DNA from: Erinaceus europaeus
Lineage: Eukaryota; Chordata; Mammalia; Eulipotyphla; Erinaceidae
DNA: 64,000 bases
Assembly: GCF_950295315.1 (NCBI RefSeq)
Contig: NC_080164.1
Span: 114,958,890 to 115,022,889 of the forward strand
Direction of reading: 5' to 3'
Part shown: one piece after another, positions 21,395 through 32,024 of the stretch
Layout: the number at the start of each line of letters is the position of its first letter
How positions within the stretch are numbered: the stretch's first letter is position 1
Translations under genes and position numbers: made by a program
The notes under the pieces: generated by a model
What the model saw: the letters and a program-made list of their open reading frames with translations, nothing else
The model's database searches: none
Told to the model about the DNA's origin: nothing

Positions 21395-22143
21395 TGTGGG
21401 ACTATGTGAAAGCTGGCAGAGCTTAGGGGAGCTCTCCCATCCTTGTGATGGAGGTCTGGAAAGACAACCCACTTGTTAGACTCTCCCTTCTAGGGATGGA
21501 GCTAAGAGGGAAATACTTTCCATGACTCAGTTTTCCCTTGTTAGTCTCTCAAAGCTTCACAGAAGCCTGCAGCCTCTCACACTTAGTTCACTCCCCTGCT
21601 AGCAGACCAAATGGCTGCCTGCTTGTAAGTTCATTCAAAGTTCACTATATTCACACTATATTGATCACATACGTAAGCATACTCCATCAAAAGCCTTGCC
21701 AGCAACTTGGCAGTGAGACCCCCATACCTATTTCCTTGTCTTTGATATCTATGATTTACATCAAGCTTTGTCCTTCTCTGTTTTATCTCACCTTACTGGT
21801 TTGACCACTATGTTTTTCTTAATACCTTTAGATAATTAACATGTCTTGCATCATGGAAACTAATTGCTTTGACCTTTCTGTATCTCATCAATTCTTATCA
21901 TTCCTACCCCCCCCCCACACATAGGGGTAGCTGACTTTTAAGAAACATGTAATTTATGACATATTTGAAAAATTTCCTTTGTTCTGTTTGCTATAAAACC
22001 TTGTGCTTACCCCAAGTAAAGTAGAAGTTCATACCTGAACCTCTCCTGGTGCTTCTTCTGCATCTTGAGGTCCCTTGAACCCTAGACGAGAAGGTCAGCA
22101 GCTTATCTTGGGTTGAGAGGCCACCCACGTGAGCACCAGCACA
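21395..22143 (+). mobile_element. Solo LTR, class I-like endogenous retrovirus
   Basis: About 749 bases starting TGTG and ending CACA, with TATAAAA at 21992-21998 and an AGTAAA polyadenylation-like signal at 22015-22020. It interrupts L1X text that continues on both sides. A 4-base duplication is CATG/TATG, imperfect, so exact ends may be off by a few bases. No gag, pol or env sequence is attached. Confidence 0.72.
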
Positions 22144-22166
22144 TATGCCCTATCTAATGGGCCCTG

Positions 22167-23120
22167 ATGTTAATATACACTCCTATTAACTTACGGTATC
22201 ACAAATTACTACTTAATTAATTTGAGGGTAAAAATGGATCAAATGTCTCAAACTTTTTGATGTATAGACCATAGCTCTGAGTATATGCTCCTTCAATCTA
22301 TGTACTTGGAACTTCAAATTGGTAATCAGATTGAATTTTAACAGTGGGCTCAAATTGTTAATACATCTCTAAGAATGACTTGTTCTTTGAAATATTAAAT
22401 CAGGGAGAACAGAAACAACTGATGGTGTTACTTTATAAGATATAACTATATGTAAATAGCACAAAAGGACATAAATTATGGTGAGGTCATGTATAATACA
22501 GCAAATCCTAACAATGGGATTTTCCAAGTTAACCCAATTGCCAAATAATTTTTCTACAGCAATAGTTATCTATTGCCTTCTTAAACCTTAGACAGCAGGA
22601 ACCTTCCCCTTTCTCTGTATTTCATTTATTTATTTGTTTGTTTATGTTTGTAGTCTCTGAGGTTTAACCTTCCAGGCTGAAATTGTTCATAGAAAGAGAG
22701 AGAGAGGGAGTCAGGTGGTAGAGCAGCAGGTGAAGTGCACATGGCGCAAAGCACAAGGACCAGCAGAAGGATCCCGGTTTGAGGTCCCGGCTCCCCACCT
22801 GCAGGGGAGTCACTTCACAAGTGGTGAAGCAGGTCTGCAGGTGTCTATCCATATTTCTTCCCAGCCTGGAACCTCTGGGGGGGGGGGGCTCACTTTCCTG
22901 CGTGCTTCTTTGAGTTCAACTGATACTGTATCTGTTTATCCCAACCCAAGCAGTACAACCAGTAAGTACCACATTGGCATGTTACACTTCGGACTGTGTC
23001 CAGAGATGTCAGTTGTGGAATGTCAACCCTTCAGCTTCATTACTCTGGTGGGACCTTTCCTAACTCATAGGACTCCTTAATTCCATTTCGAGTGGCACAC
23101 TTCTTAAGAAAACCTAGATA
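22167..23120 (+). mobile_element. L1X 5' portion, inverted
   Basis: Reads as L1X 5' text in the sense direction (TGTTAATATACACTCCTATT to TTAAGAAAACCTAGATAGAG). It stops at the L1X position where the minus-strand portion begins. A 225-base foreign piece sits at 22622-22846. Confidence 0.7.
22622..22846 (+). repeat. Left arm of 225-bp inverted repeat (SINE-A head plus flank)
   Basis: 22622-22708 is non-SINE flank and 22709-22846 a truncated SINE-A. The whole block is the reverse complement of 23525-23749 with one difference by eye, a CpG transition. It interrupts L1X without target duplication. Confidence 0.9.
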
Positions 23121-23334
23121 GAGTGGGCTTTTTTGTCTTCATTTCTGACCATGGAGATCTTTAGGTTTTTGACCATTCACAATGATGTTAGCTTTGGACT
23201 TGTTATATATGGTCTTTTTTATTAGGACTGGCAAAATAAGTTCACCTGGAGTATGTACCTGCTTTGCTATGTACTGTCCCAGGTTCTAGTCCAGCCTCTA
23301 CTGCACTGGAGGAAGCTTGGGTACTATGCCGTCT

Positions 23335-23665
23335 TTTTCTTTCTTTCTTTCTTTCTTTTCTTTTTCTTTGTTAAAATTCTTTCTTTTATATATTTATTTA
23401 TTCTCTTTTGTTGCCTTTGTTGTTTTATTGTTGTAGTTATTATTGTCTTTGTTATTGATGTCGTCGTTGTTGGCTAGGACAGAGAGAAATGGAGGGAGGA
23501 GGGGATACAGAGAGGAGGAGAGAAAGACACCTGCAGACCTGCTTCACCGCTTGTGAAGTGACTCCCCTGCAGGTGGGGAGCCGGGACCTCAAACCGGGAT
23601 CCTTCTGCTGGTCCTTGTGCTTTGCGCCATGTGCACTTCACCTGCTGCTCTACCACCTGACTCCC
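23335..23665 (-). mobile_element. SINE-A copy, source of the inverted repeat
   Basis: Full SINE-A with TTTC-rich tail (23331-23371) and head ending at 23665. Confidence 0.9.
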
Positions 23666-23749
23666 TCTCTCTCTCTTTCTATGAACAATTTCAGCCTGGA
23701 AGGTTAAACCTCAGAGACTACAAACATAAACAAACAAATAAATAAATGA
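23525..23749 (-). repeat. Right arm of 225-bp inverted repeat
   Basis: Covers the SINE-A head and 84 bases of downstream non-SINE flank, the same block as 22622-22846 in opposite orientation. It keeps the CpG where the other arm has CpA. Confidence 0.9.
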
Positions 23750-24065
23750 CAGGCATACAGAGAGATGATACCATTCACATTATTGATAGTTTTTTTAAAA
23801 TTAATTGACATTGAGTTTCATCTAATACTTGTTTACAGCATAAAGTGATGATGATCATGATTTCTGTGCTTTATTTACTAGTGTGTATTGAAGCATCCAT
23901 GGAATAAGTCCTACTTTATCATGATGATGAAAGGAGTTTACTGTATTCTAAGTGATGAATTTATTACCCTAATTTATGCCATTAAATCTATTTTATAATT
24001 TCAGTTCTTGAGTTTGGATATGGTATCAAATTCATCAAACTTCTCCAGAGAAATTTTTTTTTTCT
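23750..24065. other. Unassigned AT-rich stretch
   Basis: No repeat or gene recognised. Confidence 0.4.
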
Positions 24066-24176
24066 TTTTTTTTTAAAATTTTTTATTTAAGAAAGGATTA
24101 GTGAACAAAAGCATAAGGTAGGAGGAACAACTCCACACAATTCCCAACACCCAATCCCCATAACCCACCCCCTCCC
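24066..24176 (-). mobile_element. L1X 3' end, short
   Basis: About 110 nt of L1X 3' end (GGAGTTGTTCCTCCTACCTT on the minus strand). Flanking AGAGAAATTT / AAGAAATTTC suggest a target duplication. Confidence 0.75.
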
Positions 24177-24239
24177 AAGAAATTTCTTTTTTTTTTTCAG
24201 AGAAATTTCTTTTTCTGTAACATACATACATATATGCCT

Positions 24240-24277
24240 TCACACACACACACACACACACATACAAACACACACAC
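24240..24277. repeat. (CA)n microsatellite
   Basis: CA dinucleotide run with two interruptions. Confidence 0.95.
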
Positions 24278-24279
24278 GG

Positions 24280-24600
24280 AACTGGCTCACATGGTTATTG
24301 AGCCTTGCAAGTCCATGTGGGTCAATAGGCAGAGACCCAGGGGGCTGCTATTCTAGTTGTTGCCCTCCAGCTGTCCCTGGAGACACAGTGACTAGGTGCA
24401 GGGGAGGATCAAAGGCAGCATGCTGGACACTTCCCTCTTGCCTGGAGAGGCAGGTCTGTCTGTTCTAGTTGCAGCTTCATGATCACACATGGGCTAATTG
24501 GAGGGCAGTCTGTTTGCTCAAAGTTCACTGATTTAAATGTTGATCTCTAACACCCATCCAAAATGACACATTAAAGTTAACCATCAAAGATGCTAGGTGC
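24280..24600. repeat. Ancient eutherian repeat, name uncertain
   Basis: GGAACTGGCTCACATGGTTA, GAGACCCAGGGGGCTG and TCACTGATTTAAATGTTGAT strongly recall a repeat common in placental mammals. I cannot recall the family name with confidence. Confidence 0.5.
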
Positions 24601-24763
24601 CAATGAAAGTGAAGGTGGTGATAATGAGTGCATGAGACTGAGTGCCTATCCTCTGCCAGAGTTCCATGCTACTCAGTGCACACTTTTTTCTTTCTTTTTA
24701 TTTTTATTAGTGATTTAATAATGATTGACAAGATTGTGGCATAAGAGGGGTACAATGCTTTTA

Positions 24764-25133
24764 TTTATTTATTTATTTATTTATTTTTTCTTTCCTCCAG
24801 GGTTATTGCTGGGCTTGGTGCCTGCACCATGAATCCACCACTCCTGGAGGCCATTTTTTCCCCCTTTTGTTGTCCTTGTTGTTGTAGCCTCATTGTGGTT
24901 ATTATTATTGCCATTGTTGATGTTGTTCGTTGTTGGATAGGACAGAGAGAAATGGAGAGAGGAGGGGAAGACAGAGAGGGGGAGAGAAAGATAGACACCT
25001 ACAGACCTGCTTCACTGCCTGTGAAGCGACTCCCCTGCAGGTGGGGAGCTGGGGGCTGGAACCGGGATCCTTATGCCGGTCCTTGTGCTTTGTGCCACAT
25101 GCTCTTAACCCACTGTGCCACCGCCGGGTGACC
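24764..25133 (-). mobile_element. SINE-A, long-tailed, first of a triple cluster
   Basis: Tail stem CTCCAGG...CCTGGAGG and full head. The cluster as a whole is bounded by AGAGGGGTACAAT at 24744-24756 and 25667-25679. Confidence 0.9.
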
Positions 25134-25135
25134 CC

Positions 25136-25389
25136 CTTATTTTTTTATTTATTCTTTTTATTGTAGTGATTGTTGTTATTGATGTCGTTGTTGTTGGATA
25201 GGACAGAAAGAAATGTAGAGAGGAGGGGGAGACAGAGGTGGGGAGAGAAAGACACCTGCAGACCTGCTTCACTGCCTGTGAAGGGACTCCCCTGCAGGTG
25301 GGGAGCCAGGGGCTCGAACCAGGCTTCTTACACAGGTCCTTGTGATTTGTGCCATGTGCACTTAACCCGCTGTGCTACTGTTTGACTCC
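25136..25389 (-). mobile_element. SINE-A, second of a triple cluster
   Basis: Short-tailed SINE-A in the same orientation, beginning in a T-rich tail. Confidence 0.9.
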
Positions 25390-25393
25390 CTTT

Positions 25394-25666
25394 TTTAAAA
25401 AAAAATATTTTTGTTAATATTTATTCCTTTTTATTACTCTTGTTGTTTTATTGTTGTAGTTATTGTTATTGTAGTCGCTGTTGGATAGGATAAAGAGAAA
25501 TTGAGAGAGCAGGGGGAAGAAAGACAGACCCCTGCAGACCTGCTTCACCGCCTGTGAAGGACTCCCCTGCAGGTGCTGAGTCAGGGGTTCGAACTGGGAT
25601 TCTTATGCTGGTCCTTGCACTTTGTTCCCCCTGCGCTTAACCCACTGCGCTTCCGCCCGACTCCCT
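25394..25666 (-). mobile_element. SINE-A, third of a triple cluster
   Basis: Short-tailed SINE-A in the same orientation with a slightly shortened body. Confidence 0.9.
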
Positions 25667-26306
25667 AGAGGGGTACAATTCTATATATTGTTCCCACCAC
25701 CATAGTTCCATACCCCATCCCCTACATTGGAAGCTTCTCTATTCTTTATCTCTCTGAGAATATGGACCACAGATCTTTATGGGGTGCAGAAGGTAGAAGG
25801 TCTGGCTTCTGTAATTGTTTCTCCACTGGACATGAATGTTGGCAGGTGGATTCATACCCCCAGTCTATTTCTGTCTTTCCCTAGTGGGGCAGGGCTCTGG
25901 GGAAGTGGGTTTCCAGGGCACATTGGTGAGATCATCTGCTCAGGGAAGTCAGGTTTGCAAAATGGTAGCATTTGCAACTTGGTGGCTGGGAAGCAGTAAG
26001 ATATTAAGCAGAACAAATTGTTTAATAATCAGGAACCTAAAAGTAAGAATATAGCAGATGAGATTTGGGTTCTTCATGTTGGGGAATCTATTTTAGGTAT
26101 TTCCCAAGGGGCCCATGACTTTATTAATTTTTGCATGAGCCTGACAGCCAACATGAAGGTGGGCTAAAGATATTGTCTGGGGAGATGGTGTCAGATCTGG
26201 AAATAGGACTAGAAAGCTGGATCAGGGCAGAGTATAGCTCCCAAATATGGGAAAAGTACATAAATACTGTTAACTATAGGCCCCATCAGTCTGATCTGGG
26301 GCTCCA

Positions 26307-26800
26307 TAAAGTACTTAATCAAGTAGTTTCTAGTTAGACCTAGATACCCTTCTCACCTTCTTCTTATTTCACTTCCCTCAGTCACTCTAAGCCTAGCCCT
26401 GCTAGATAAAGTAAGCATTACAAAAGCTGGATAATGGCAAGAGACCGACATACTTTAATGATGGCTCTTTTGGTCACTACCAAGTCACCTCTTCATCCTG
26501 GGCCCTAATCAGGGAATCTTGGGATTCTTACACAGATATGATGGCCTAGACCTCTAGCGGATCCTATCTCCACCATCACTGATCATTCATCAGGAACAGC
26601 ATCGTGGACCCTTTTGTAGACCTCTATAGGACCTTGCCCTCAAGGTAAGACAATGATAGGGACTGCCTCTCTCTCCAAAGAGAGGCTGGGTCAATATACT
26701 CTGCCACCTGAGGAAGACTGGTTCTGAAATGAGTGCAGCCTAGAATGTTCCTAGTTGTAACCACAGAATGTGAGCTCAGACCTACAGGGATGCAGATGTG
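26307..26800 (+). mobile_element. L1X 5' portion, inverted
   Basis: From AAAGTACTTAATCAAGTAGT through TGATGGCCTAGACCTCTAGC to CTACAGGGATGCAGATGTGA in the L1X sense direction. It ends close to the L1X position where the minus-strand portion begins, as in twin-primed insertions. Confidence 0.65.
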
Positions 26801-26946
26801 ACACAGGCTTCTGTGCCGAAGGAAGTCTGTTCGTAAACCCCATAATCCCTATCTGAATGAAAGAGCAGGATGGGCACGTGCAACTTGTGTTGATATGGGG
26901 TTTATGAACAGACTTCCTTCAGCAGAAGCCTGTGTCACCTCTGCAT
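26790..26946. repeat. Long hairpin, 54-base arms
   Basis: Arms 26790-26843 and 26895-26946 are inverted copies with about four differences and small indels, separated by a 51-base loop. Part of the loop recurs at 10438-10481. Confidence 0.85.
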
Positions 26947-26961
26947 ATCATAAGTGCATGA

Positions 26962-27035
26962 CTGAAGTTATATTTATTGTATTGAGGAAGAAAAGGAGAT
27001 GCACAAAAGTTAAATAACTTGCCTAGGATGCACAC
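26962..27035 (+). mobile_element. MIR fragment
   Basis: TTGAGGAAGAAAAGGAGATG and GTTAAATAACTTGCCTAGGA match the MIR core (GAGGAAACTGAGGCACAGAG, TTAAGTAACTTGCCCAAGG). Confidence 0.7.
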
Positions 27036-27044
27036 TATTATTTT

Positions 27045-27990
27045 TATAATTAAAAATTTATTTATATAAAGGAAATACTAACAAGAAACACAGGATAAAC
27101 ACAGTTCCACCCCCAGAACTCCATATACCATCCCCTCCCAATAGCTTTCCTAGTATTTAACCCTCTGGGAGTATGGACCCAGGGTCATTATGGAATGCAG
27201 AAGGTGGAAGGCTTGGCTTTTCTAATTGTTTCTTCACTTAACATGGGTGTTGACAGGTTGATCCATACTCCCAGCCTGTCTCTCTCTTTCCCTAGTGGGG
27301 CGGGGCTGTGGGGAAGTGGGGCTCCAGGACACATTGGTGAGGTCGTCTGCCCAGGGAAGTCCAGTTGGCATCATGTTAACATCTGGAACCTGAAAAAAAG
27401 AGTTAACATATAAAGCCAAATAAATTGTTGAACAGTCATGGACCTAAAGGCTGGAATAGTGCAGATAAAGTGTTAGGGGGGGGCCTCCATTTTGTAGATA
27501 GCTAGTAGGCATATTTTAGTTATATTCCAAAGGGCCTGTAGCTATACTAGTTTTTTTTTTTTTTTTCCCTCTGAGCCTGACATCTGATATGCAGGTGGAT
27601 CCAAGTTATTGTCTGGGGAGATGATGTCATGGCTGGAAAAAGGACCAGAAAGCTGTATCAGGGAAGAGAGTAGCTCCCAAATATGGGAAAGGTGTATAAA
27701 TATTGTTGACTGTAAACCCCATTGATTTGATGTGATCTGGGGCCCATATTCAGCTTAGGAGCCTATGTGACCTCTGCATCCCTGTAGATCTGAGCTCACA
27801 TTCTGTGGTCATGAGTAGGAACATTTCAAGCTGCCCCAATATCAGGACCCATCTTCCTCAGGTGGAACATAGAGTATGTTGTCTAGCCTCCCTTTGGAGG
27901 ATGGAACATTCTTTACCATTGTTCCACAAAGGGTTCTATTGTGTTGTTCCTAATAGAGTTGACCAGTAACAATGGAGAGAGGGATTTTTA
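27045..27990 (-). mobile_element. L1X 3' portion
   Basis: Minus-strand L1X from its 3' end to GTCACTGGTC-type text near 27985, where a SINE-A abuts. No L1X is seen beyond that SINE. Confidence 0.8.
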
Positions 27991-27991
27991 A

Positions 27992-28276
27992 ATATTTATT
28001 TATTCATTTTCCCTTTTTGTTGCCCTTGTTTTTTATTGTTGTTGTAGTTATTATTGTTGTTGTTATTGATGTCGTCCTTGTTACATAGGACGGAAAGAAA
28101 TGGAGAAAAGAGGGGAAGACAGAGAGGGGGAGAGAAAGACACCTGCAGACCTGCTTCACTGCCTGTGAAGTGACTCCCCTGCAGGTGAGGAGCAGGGGCT
28201 GGAACTTCGATCCTTATGCTTGTCCTTGCACTTCGTGCCATGTGTGCTTAACCTGCTGCGCTACCACCTGACTCCC
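27992..28276 (-). mobile_element. SINE-A copy
   Basis: Complete minus-strand SINE-A at the 5' boundary of the L1X copy. Confidence 0.9.
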
Positions 28277-28278
28277 CT

Positions 28279-28318
<40 letters not shown>

Positions 28319-28322
28319 TTTT
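28279..28322. repeat. (TTTA)n microsatellite
   Basis: About ten ATTT units. Confidence 0.95.
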
Positions 28323-28432
28323 TTATGTAACTGCCACCAAGGTTATTGCTAGGGCAGGGTGCCTGTGCAATGACTCCACCACTGGGGGGAGCACTTGTTT
28401 TACATGTTTCTCTCTCCCTCTTTCTTCCTTTC

Positions 28433-28572
28433 TTTTTTTTTTTTTTTTTTTTTTTTTTACCAGAGCACTGCTCAGCTCTGGATTATGGTGGTGCAGGGGA
28501 CTGAACCTGGGACTTTGGAGCCTCAGGCATGAGAGTCTGTTTGCATAACCATTATTCTATCTACCCCTGCCC
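28433..28572 (-). mobile_element. SINE-D copy
   Basis: T28 run, then ACCAGAGCACTGCTCAGCTC and GTTTGCATAACCATTATTCT. Confidence 0.88.
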
Positions 28573-28574
28573 CC

Positions 28575-28639
28575 TCCCACCCTTCCTTCCTTCCTTCCTT
28601 CCTTCCTTCCTTCCTTCCTTCCTTCCTTTCTTCCTTTCT
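28575..28639. repeat. (TTCC)n microsatellite
   Basis: About 14 CCTT units. Confidence 0.95.
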
Positions 28640-28854
28640 TAATATATATAGAGTGAAATTGAGAGGAAAAAATTGAGAGCAAGAGAGAAAGACACTTCCA
28701 GCACTTCTCACTGTTCATGTAACTTTCGCCAACCCTTCAGGTGGAGTTGGGGCTTGAATCCAGGTAAGGATGTGCATGGTGACATGTACGTTCAACTAGG
28801 TGAGTCATTACGTGGACCTGGAAACACATTTAGAGCTTACAGTAATATGTTTTT

Positions 28855-28893
<39 letters not shown>

Positions 28894-29011
28894 TTTCTGA
28901 CCAGAGGCCTGAATAGCTCTGGCTAAACTCTGATGTTGCCAGAGTTAGATTTCACCAAGACTTCTCACTTGAAAGTCCTGTGCACTACAGCTGCACTATC
29001 TTTCCAGCCTG
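28855..29011 (-). mobile_element. Degraded SINE-D with (TC)n tail
   Basis: TC run at 28858-28894, then GACCAGAGGCCTGAATAGCT and CTGCACTATCTTTCCAGCCT. Confidence 0.6.
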
Positions 29012-29155
29012 GTCCTGAGACTTAAAATCAGGTTGACCTGACTCAGAGTCCTTGTTAAACCACCATGATGCCACAGAGACTCTCGGGGGAAATATTCTGT
29101 CTTCTGAGGTATGCTGCTAAGGGAATATAGTTGTTTGTTACCTCTTACACAATAT

Positions 29156-29190
29156 GCATATGTATGTATGTATGTATGTATGTATATGCA
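29156..29190. repeat. (TATG)n microsatellite
   Basis: TATG units, interrupted. Confidence 0.9.
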
Positions 29191-29354
29191 TATATAATTT
29201 AAAAATATTATTTGCTATGTTTCTTATACCACTACTTTGACATACAGTGTGTGATTATATTCTAGTTTGCTAAATTCAGAGCAAAGCTCTTCCTTTTCCT
29301 CTGCTAACATATTTATCGAAGTGCTATTGCCTATACTGCTTACCGTTAAAGGAA

Positions 29355-29512
29355 GAGAGAGTCCCTGGCAAGTGGCACAGTACATGAAGGGTGGGACAGT
29401 CAAGTATGAGGTCCTGAGTCAGTCCCTGGCAATGCACGGGCTAGTCTGGTGCTCTGCTTTTCTCTCTCTCTCCCCTTTTCTTTCTCATAAATAAATCTTT
29501 AAAAAGACAAAC
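29355..29512 (+). mobile_element. SINE-C, old copy
   Basis: CTGGCAAGTGGCACAGTACA, AGGTCCTGAGTCAGTCCCTG and the TCTCATAAATAAATCTTTAA tail. Confidence 0.65.
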
Positions 29513-29582
29513 AAAAAATAGAGAGGACTGAAAATTCCTCACTAAAGACTTATGCCTTGAGATCCTCTCTTGTCATCTCTTT

Positions 29583-30022
29583 TAAATGATTTATTTATTT
29601 ACTTATTTACATACTTTTAAATATTTTATTTATTTCTTTCCCTTTTTGTTGTCCTTATTGTTTTTATCATCGTTGTGGTTATTATTGTTGTTGTTATTGA
29701 TGTCATTGTTGCCGGATAGAACAGAGAGAAATGGAGAGAGATGGGGAAGACAGAGAGGGGAAAAGAAAGATAGACACCTGCAGACCTGCTTCACTGCTTG
29801 TGAAGCAATCTCCCTGCAGGTGGGGAGCTGGGGGCTCCATTGGGAGCTTTTGTACCATGTGTGCTTAACCTGCTGTGCTACCACCCAACTACCTATTTAC
29901 ATATATGTGATAGAGCGCTATTCAATTTAGGCTTAAGGGGTGCTGGAGATTGAACCTGGGACTTTGGTGTCTCAAGCATGAAAGTCTTTTTGCATAACCA
30001 CTATGCTCTCTCCCCAGCCTGA
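29583..30022 (-). mobile_element. SINE-D split by SINE-A
   Basis: Tail part at 29583-29611 and body/head at 29904-30022 (GTTTTTGCATAACCACTATGC-type head). Confidence 0.75.
29612..29893 (-). mobile_element. SINE-A nested in SINE-D
   Basis: Flanked by TATTTACATA at about 29602-29611 and 29894-29903. Confidence 0.88.
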
Positions 30023-30683
30023 CAAGTGCTCTCAATAGGGATATTATTACGGTGGCTTAAATAACTGAGTCAATGAGCTTTAATTCCTCTGACCAGTGTA
30101 CAATGCTCATGTAATTTTTGCCTCTTCTGGTTTTATTGCATCATAAATGTAATGTTTTTAGGAGAGATGTGCTGAACATCAGTTAGGGTGGGCATCCTGA
30201 TTTTTTGTTCCCCAAGAGCTGAGGATTGGTTCAGCCACACAAACCATTCTCCAATTCACTCTTACCTTATCGTCCATGTCCCTGATTCACTTAGCTTTCC
30301 TTCAGACTAATTATTCAATGAACTAGTAGTACTCACTCATTAAAAAGACTTTCATTGAGTGTTTCTGTTGTGGTAGGTAGAATATAGCTTACAATTCTAC
30401 AAAGCAACATCACACACATCTCTCTTTTGTTTGTCCTTGTTCCAAGACAGAAGGTGCCAACTCTTTTCCCATTTGCACTTTTATTTTATTTTTCGTATTT
30501 ATGCTCATCAAAAGAATTGTTTTTGCTTTAATGTAATTGTGCTGCTACAGCTGAAACTCCAAGCCCCCTTCAGGGACAACTAGATAAACTGCTGATGCCC
30601 AAAGAGTAATTTTCACTCTTTGGTGAAATATTTCTCCTGGGCCTTCCCATTTAGTAAGCTGCATTCCTACCATCTGTAGTTCT
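30023..30683. other. Unassigned, no gene seen
   Basis: No recognisable repeat or coding signature. Confidence 0.4.
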
Positions 30684-30828
30684 CCCCCCCCCCCCCCTCT
30701 CTCTCTGTTTTCACCAGAGCACTGAGCAGCTATGGTTTATGGTGATGCAGAGGATTGAACCTGTGACTTCAGTGTCTCAGGCCTGACAGTCTCTTTGCAT
30801 AACCATTATGATAGCCACCCATGTCCTC
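30684..30828 (-). mobile_element. SINE-D copy with C/CT run
   Basis: C and CT run, TTTTCACCAGAGCACTGAGC, then TTTGCATAACCATTATGATA. Confidence 0.82.
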
Positions 30829-31737
30829 CATCTGTAGTTCCTTAGTTGAACAAATTAATACTGTAGTGATCTTGCCATATCCTTCTTCATAAAGTCTCAA
30901 GTACAAATCAGAGTACCAGAGTCTTCGAGCCTTAATTCGGTGATAAGGTTTTGTGATGAGAAGTACAACTTTATAAATTCTATTTCTTGTTCTTTAAGGT
31001 GAATGTGGCATGGAAAGAGCATATTATAAAGGCACACACAAGTATTTGGAAAAGGAATTCAAATCTGACTAGCCAGCATTTACCTATCCCCAGGTCCTAT
31101 ACATTGTAACTGTGAACAGTAGCTCGGGAATGTCTTTGACAAGAGTAACAGCCCTTTTCTCTTTAAAGAGACAGATTATATTCATATTTTCCCACTGGCT
31201 GTACTGTGCTGTGCTGTGCTTTGGAAAGACTTCTGATTAGCTACTCAATCATTGTGACACGCTGGTAGGTGGATTATACAGAAATGAGTGATGAGCTCCT
31301 TATGGGTGTGGAGGGAAGGGTTCAGTTCTTAAACAAGTTGACTTCATTTTTATTTTCACTTAATGTCAATTCCCGAAGCTTTAACCTTTCCTGCTTAAGA
31401 TTGTATTGTTTTCTGATAAACACCATAATGTAAAAACATTAAAATTACCTCAAATGTGCAGAAGCATTGCAACTTCTTCTACCTCAGTTTATCGAATACT
31501 TTAAAATTCATGAGAAAATAAAACTTTAGTACCATGTACTGGGATTTGAACGTGGCTTTGGAGTAAACAATAAAAAATGACCTGTCAATTTAGAATTCAT
31601 GAGGCCCCTTTAATATAAAAAAGGAATTTTCTACTTGTGCTCATGTAGAAGATTGACCTTTCACATTGTGGTTTGTGGCCGGACATGTGCAGTGAAGACG
31701 TGACTGTGTTTTCTTTCTTTTTTACTCTTTTTTTTTT
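30829..31737. other. Unassigned, no gene seen
   Basis: Contains a short GTGCT tandem near 31201-31220. No element or gene recognised. Confidence 0.4.
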
Positions 31738-32024
31738 TTTCAAATTGCTACCGGGGTTATTGCTGGGGCTCAGTGCCTACACGTTGAATCCACTGCTCCT
31801 GGTGACTGGCCATTTTTTTCCCTTTTTTTCTTTCTGTTTTACTTAACAGAACGGAGATTAAGAGGGAAGGGATGATAGAGAGGGAGAAAGACCCCTGTCG
31901 ACCTGCTTCACTGCTCATGAAACATCCTCCTGCAGGTGGGGAGTGGGGGCTCAAACCTGGTTTCTTGTGCAGATCCTTGCACTTAGTACCATGTGTGCTT
32001 AACTGGGTGCACCACTGGCCCCAT
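31738..32024 (-). mobile_element. Older SINE intermediate between A and B
   Basis: Long-tail text GGGGTTATTGCTGGGGCTCA with a SINE-B-like body (AAGAGGGAAGGGATGATAGA) and head ending GGCCAGTGGTGCACC on the minus strand. Confidence 0.7.

Larger units (their letters stand above)
19636..22166 (-). mobile_element. L1X 3' portion of a 5'-inverted copy
   Basis: Poly(T)-side 3' end near 19636 and L1X text up to about 22166 (GCCCTATCTAATGGGCCCTG). Interrupted by a SINE-C/SINE-A nest and by a solo LTR. At 22167 orientation flips into the L1X 5' part. Confidence 0.75.
24695..26306 (-). mobile_element. L1X old subtype, 3' portion of a 5'-inverted copy
   Basis: 3' end at 24695-24763 (TTAGTGATTTAATAATGATT), interrupted by three SINE-A copies, resuming at 25667 and running to about 26306, where orientation flips. 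Confidence 0.75.
28323..28815 (-). mobile_element. Old long-tailed SINE, split
   Basis: Tail text GCCACCAAGGTTATTGCTAG at 28333 and body/head at 28640-28815 (GGGGCTTGAATCCAGG, ACTAGGTGAGTCATTACGTG). A SINE-D and a TTCC microsatellite lie between. Confidence 0.6.

Noticed and set aside
28577..28639. CRISPR-like or satellite array
   Set aside because: Simple tetranucleotide repeat. There are no spacer-repeat arrays anywhere in the window.
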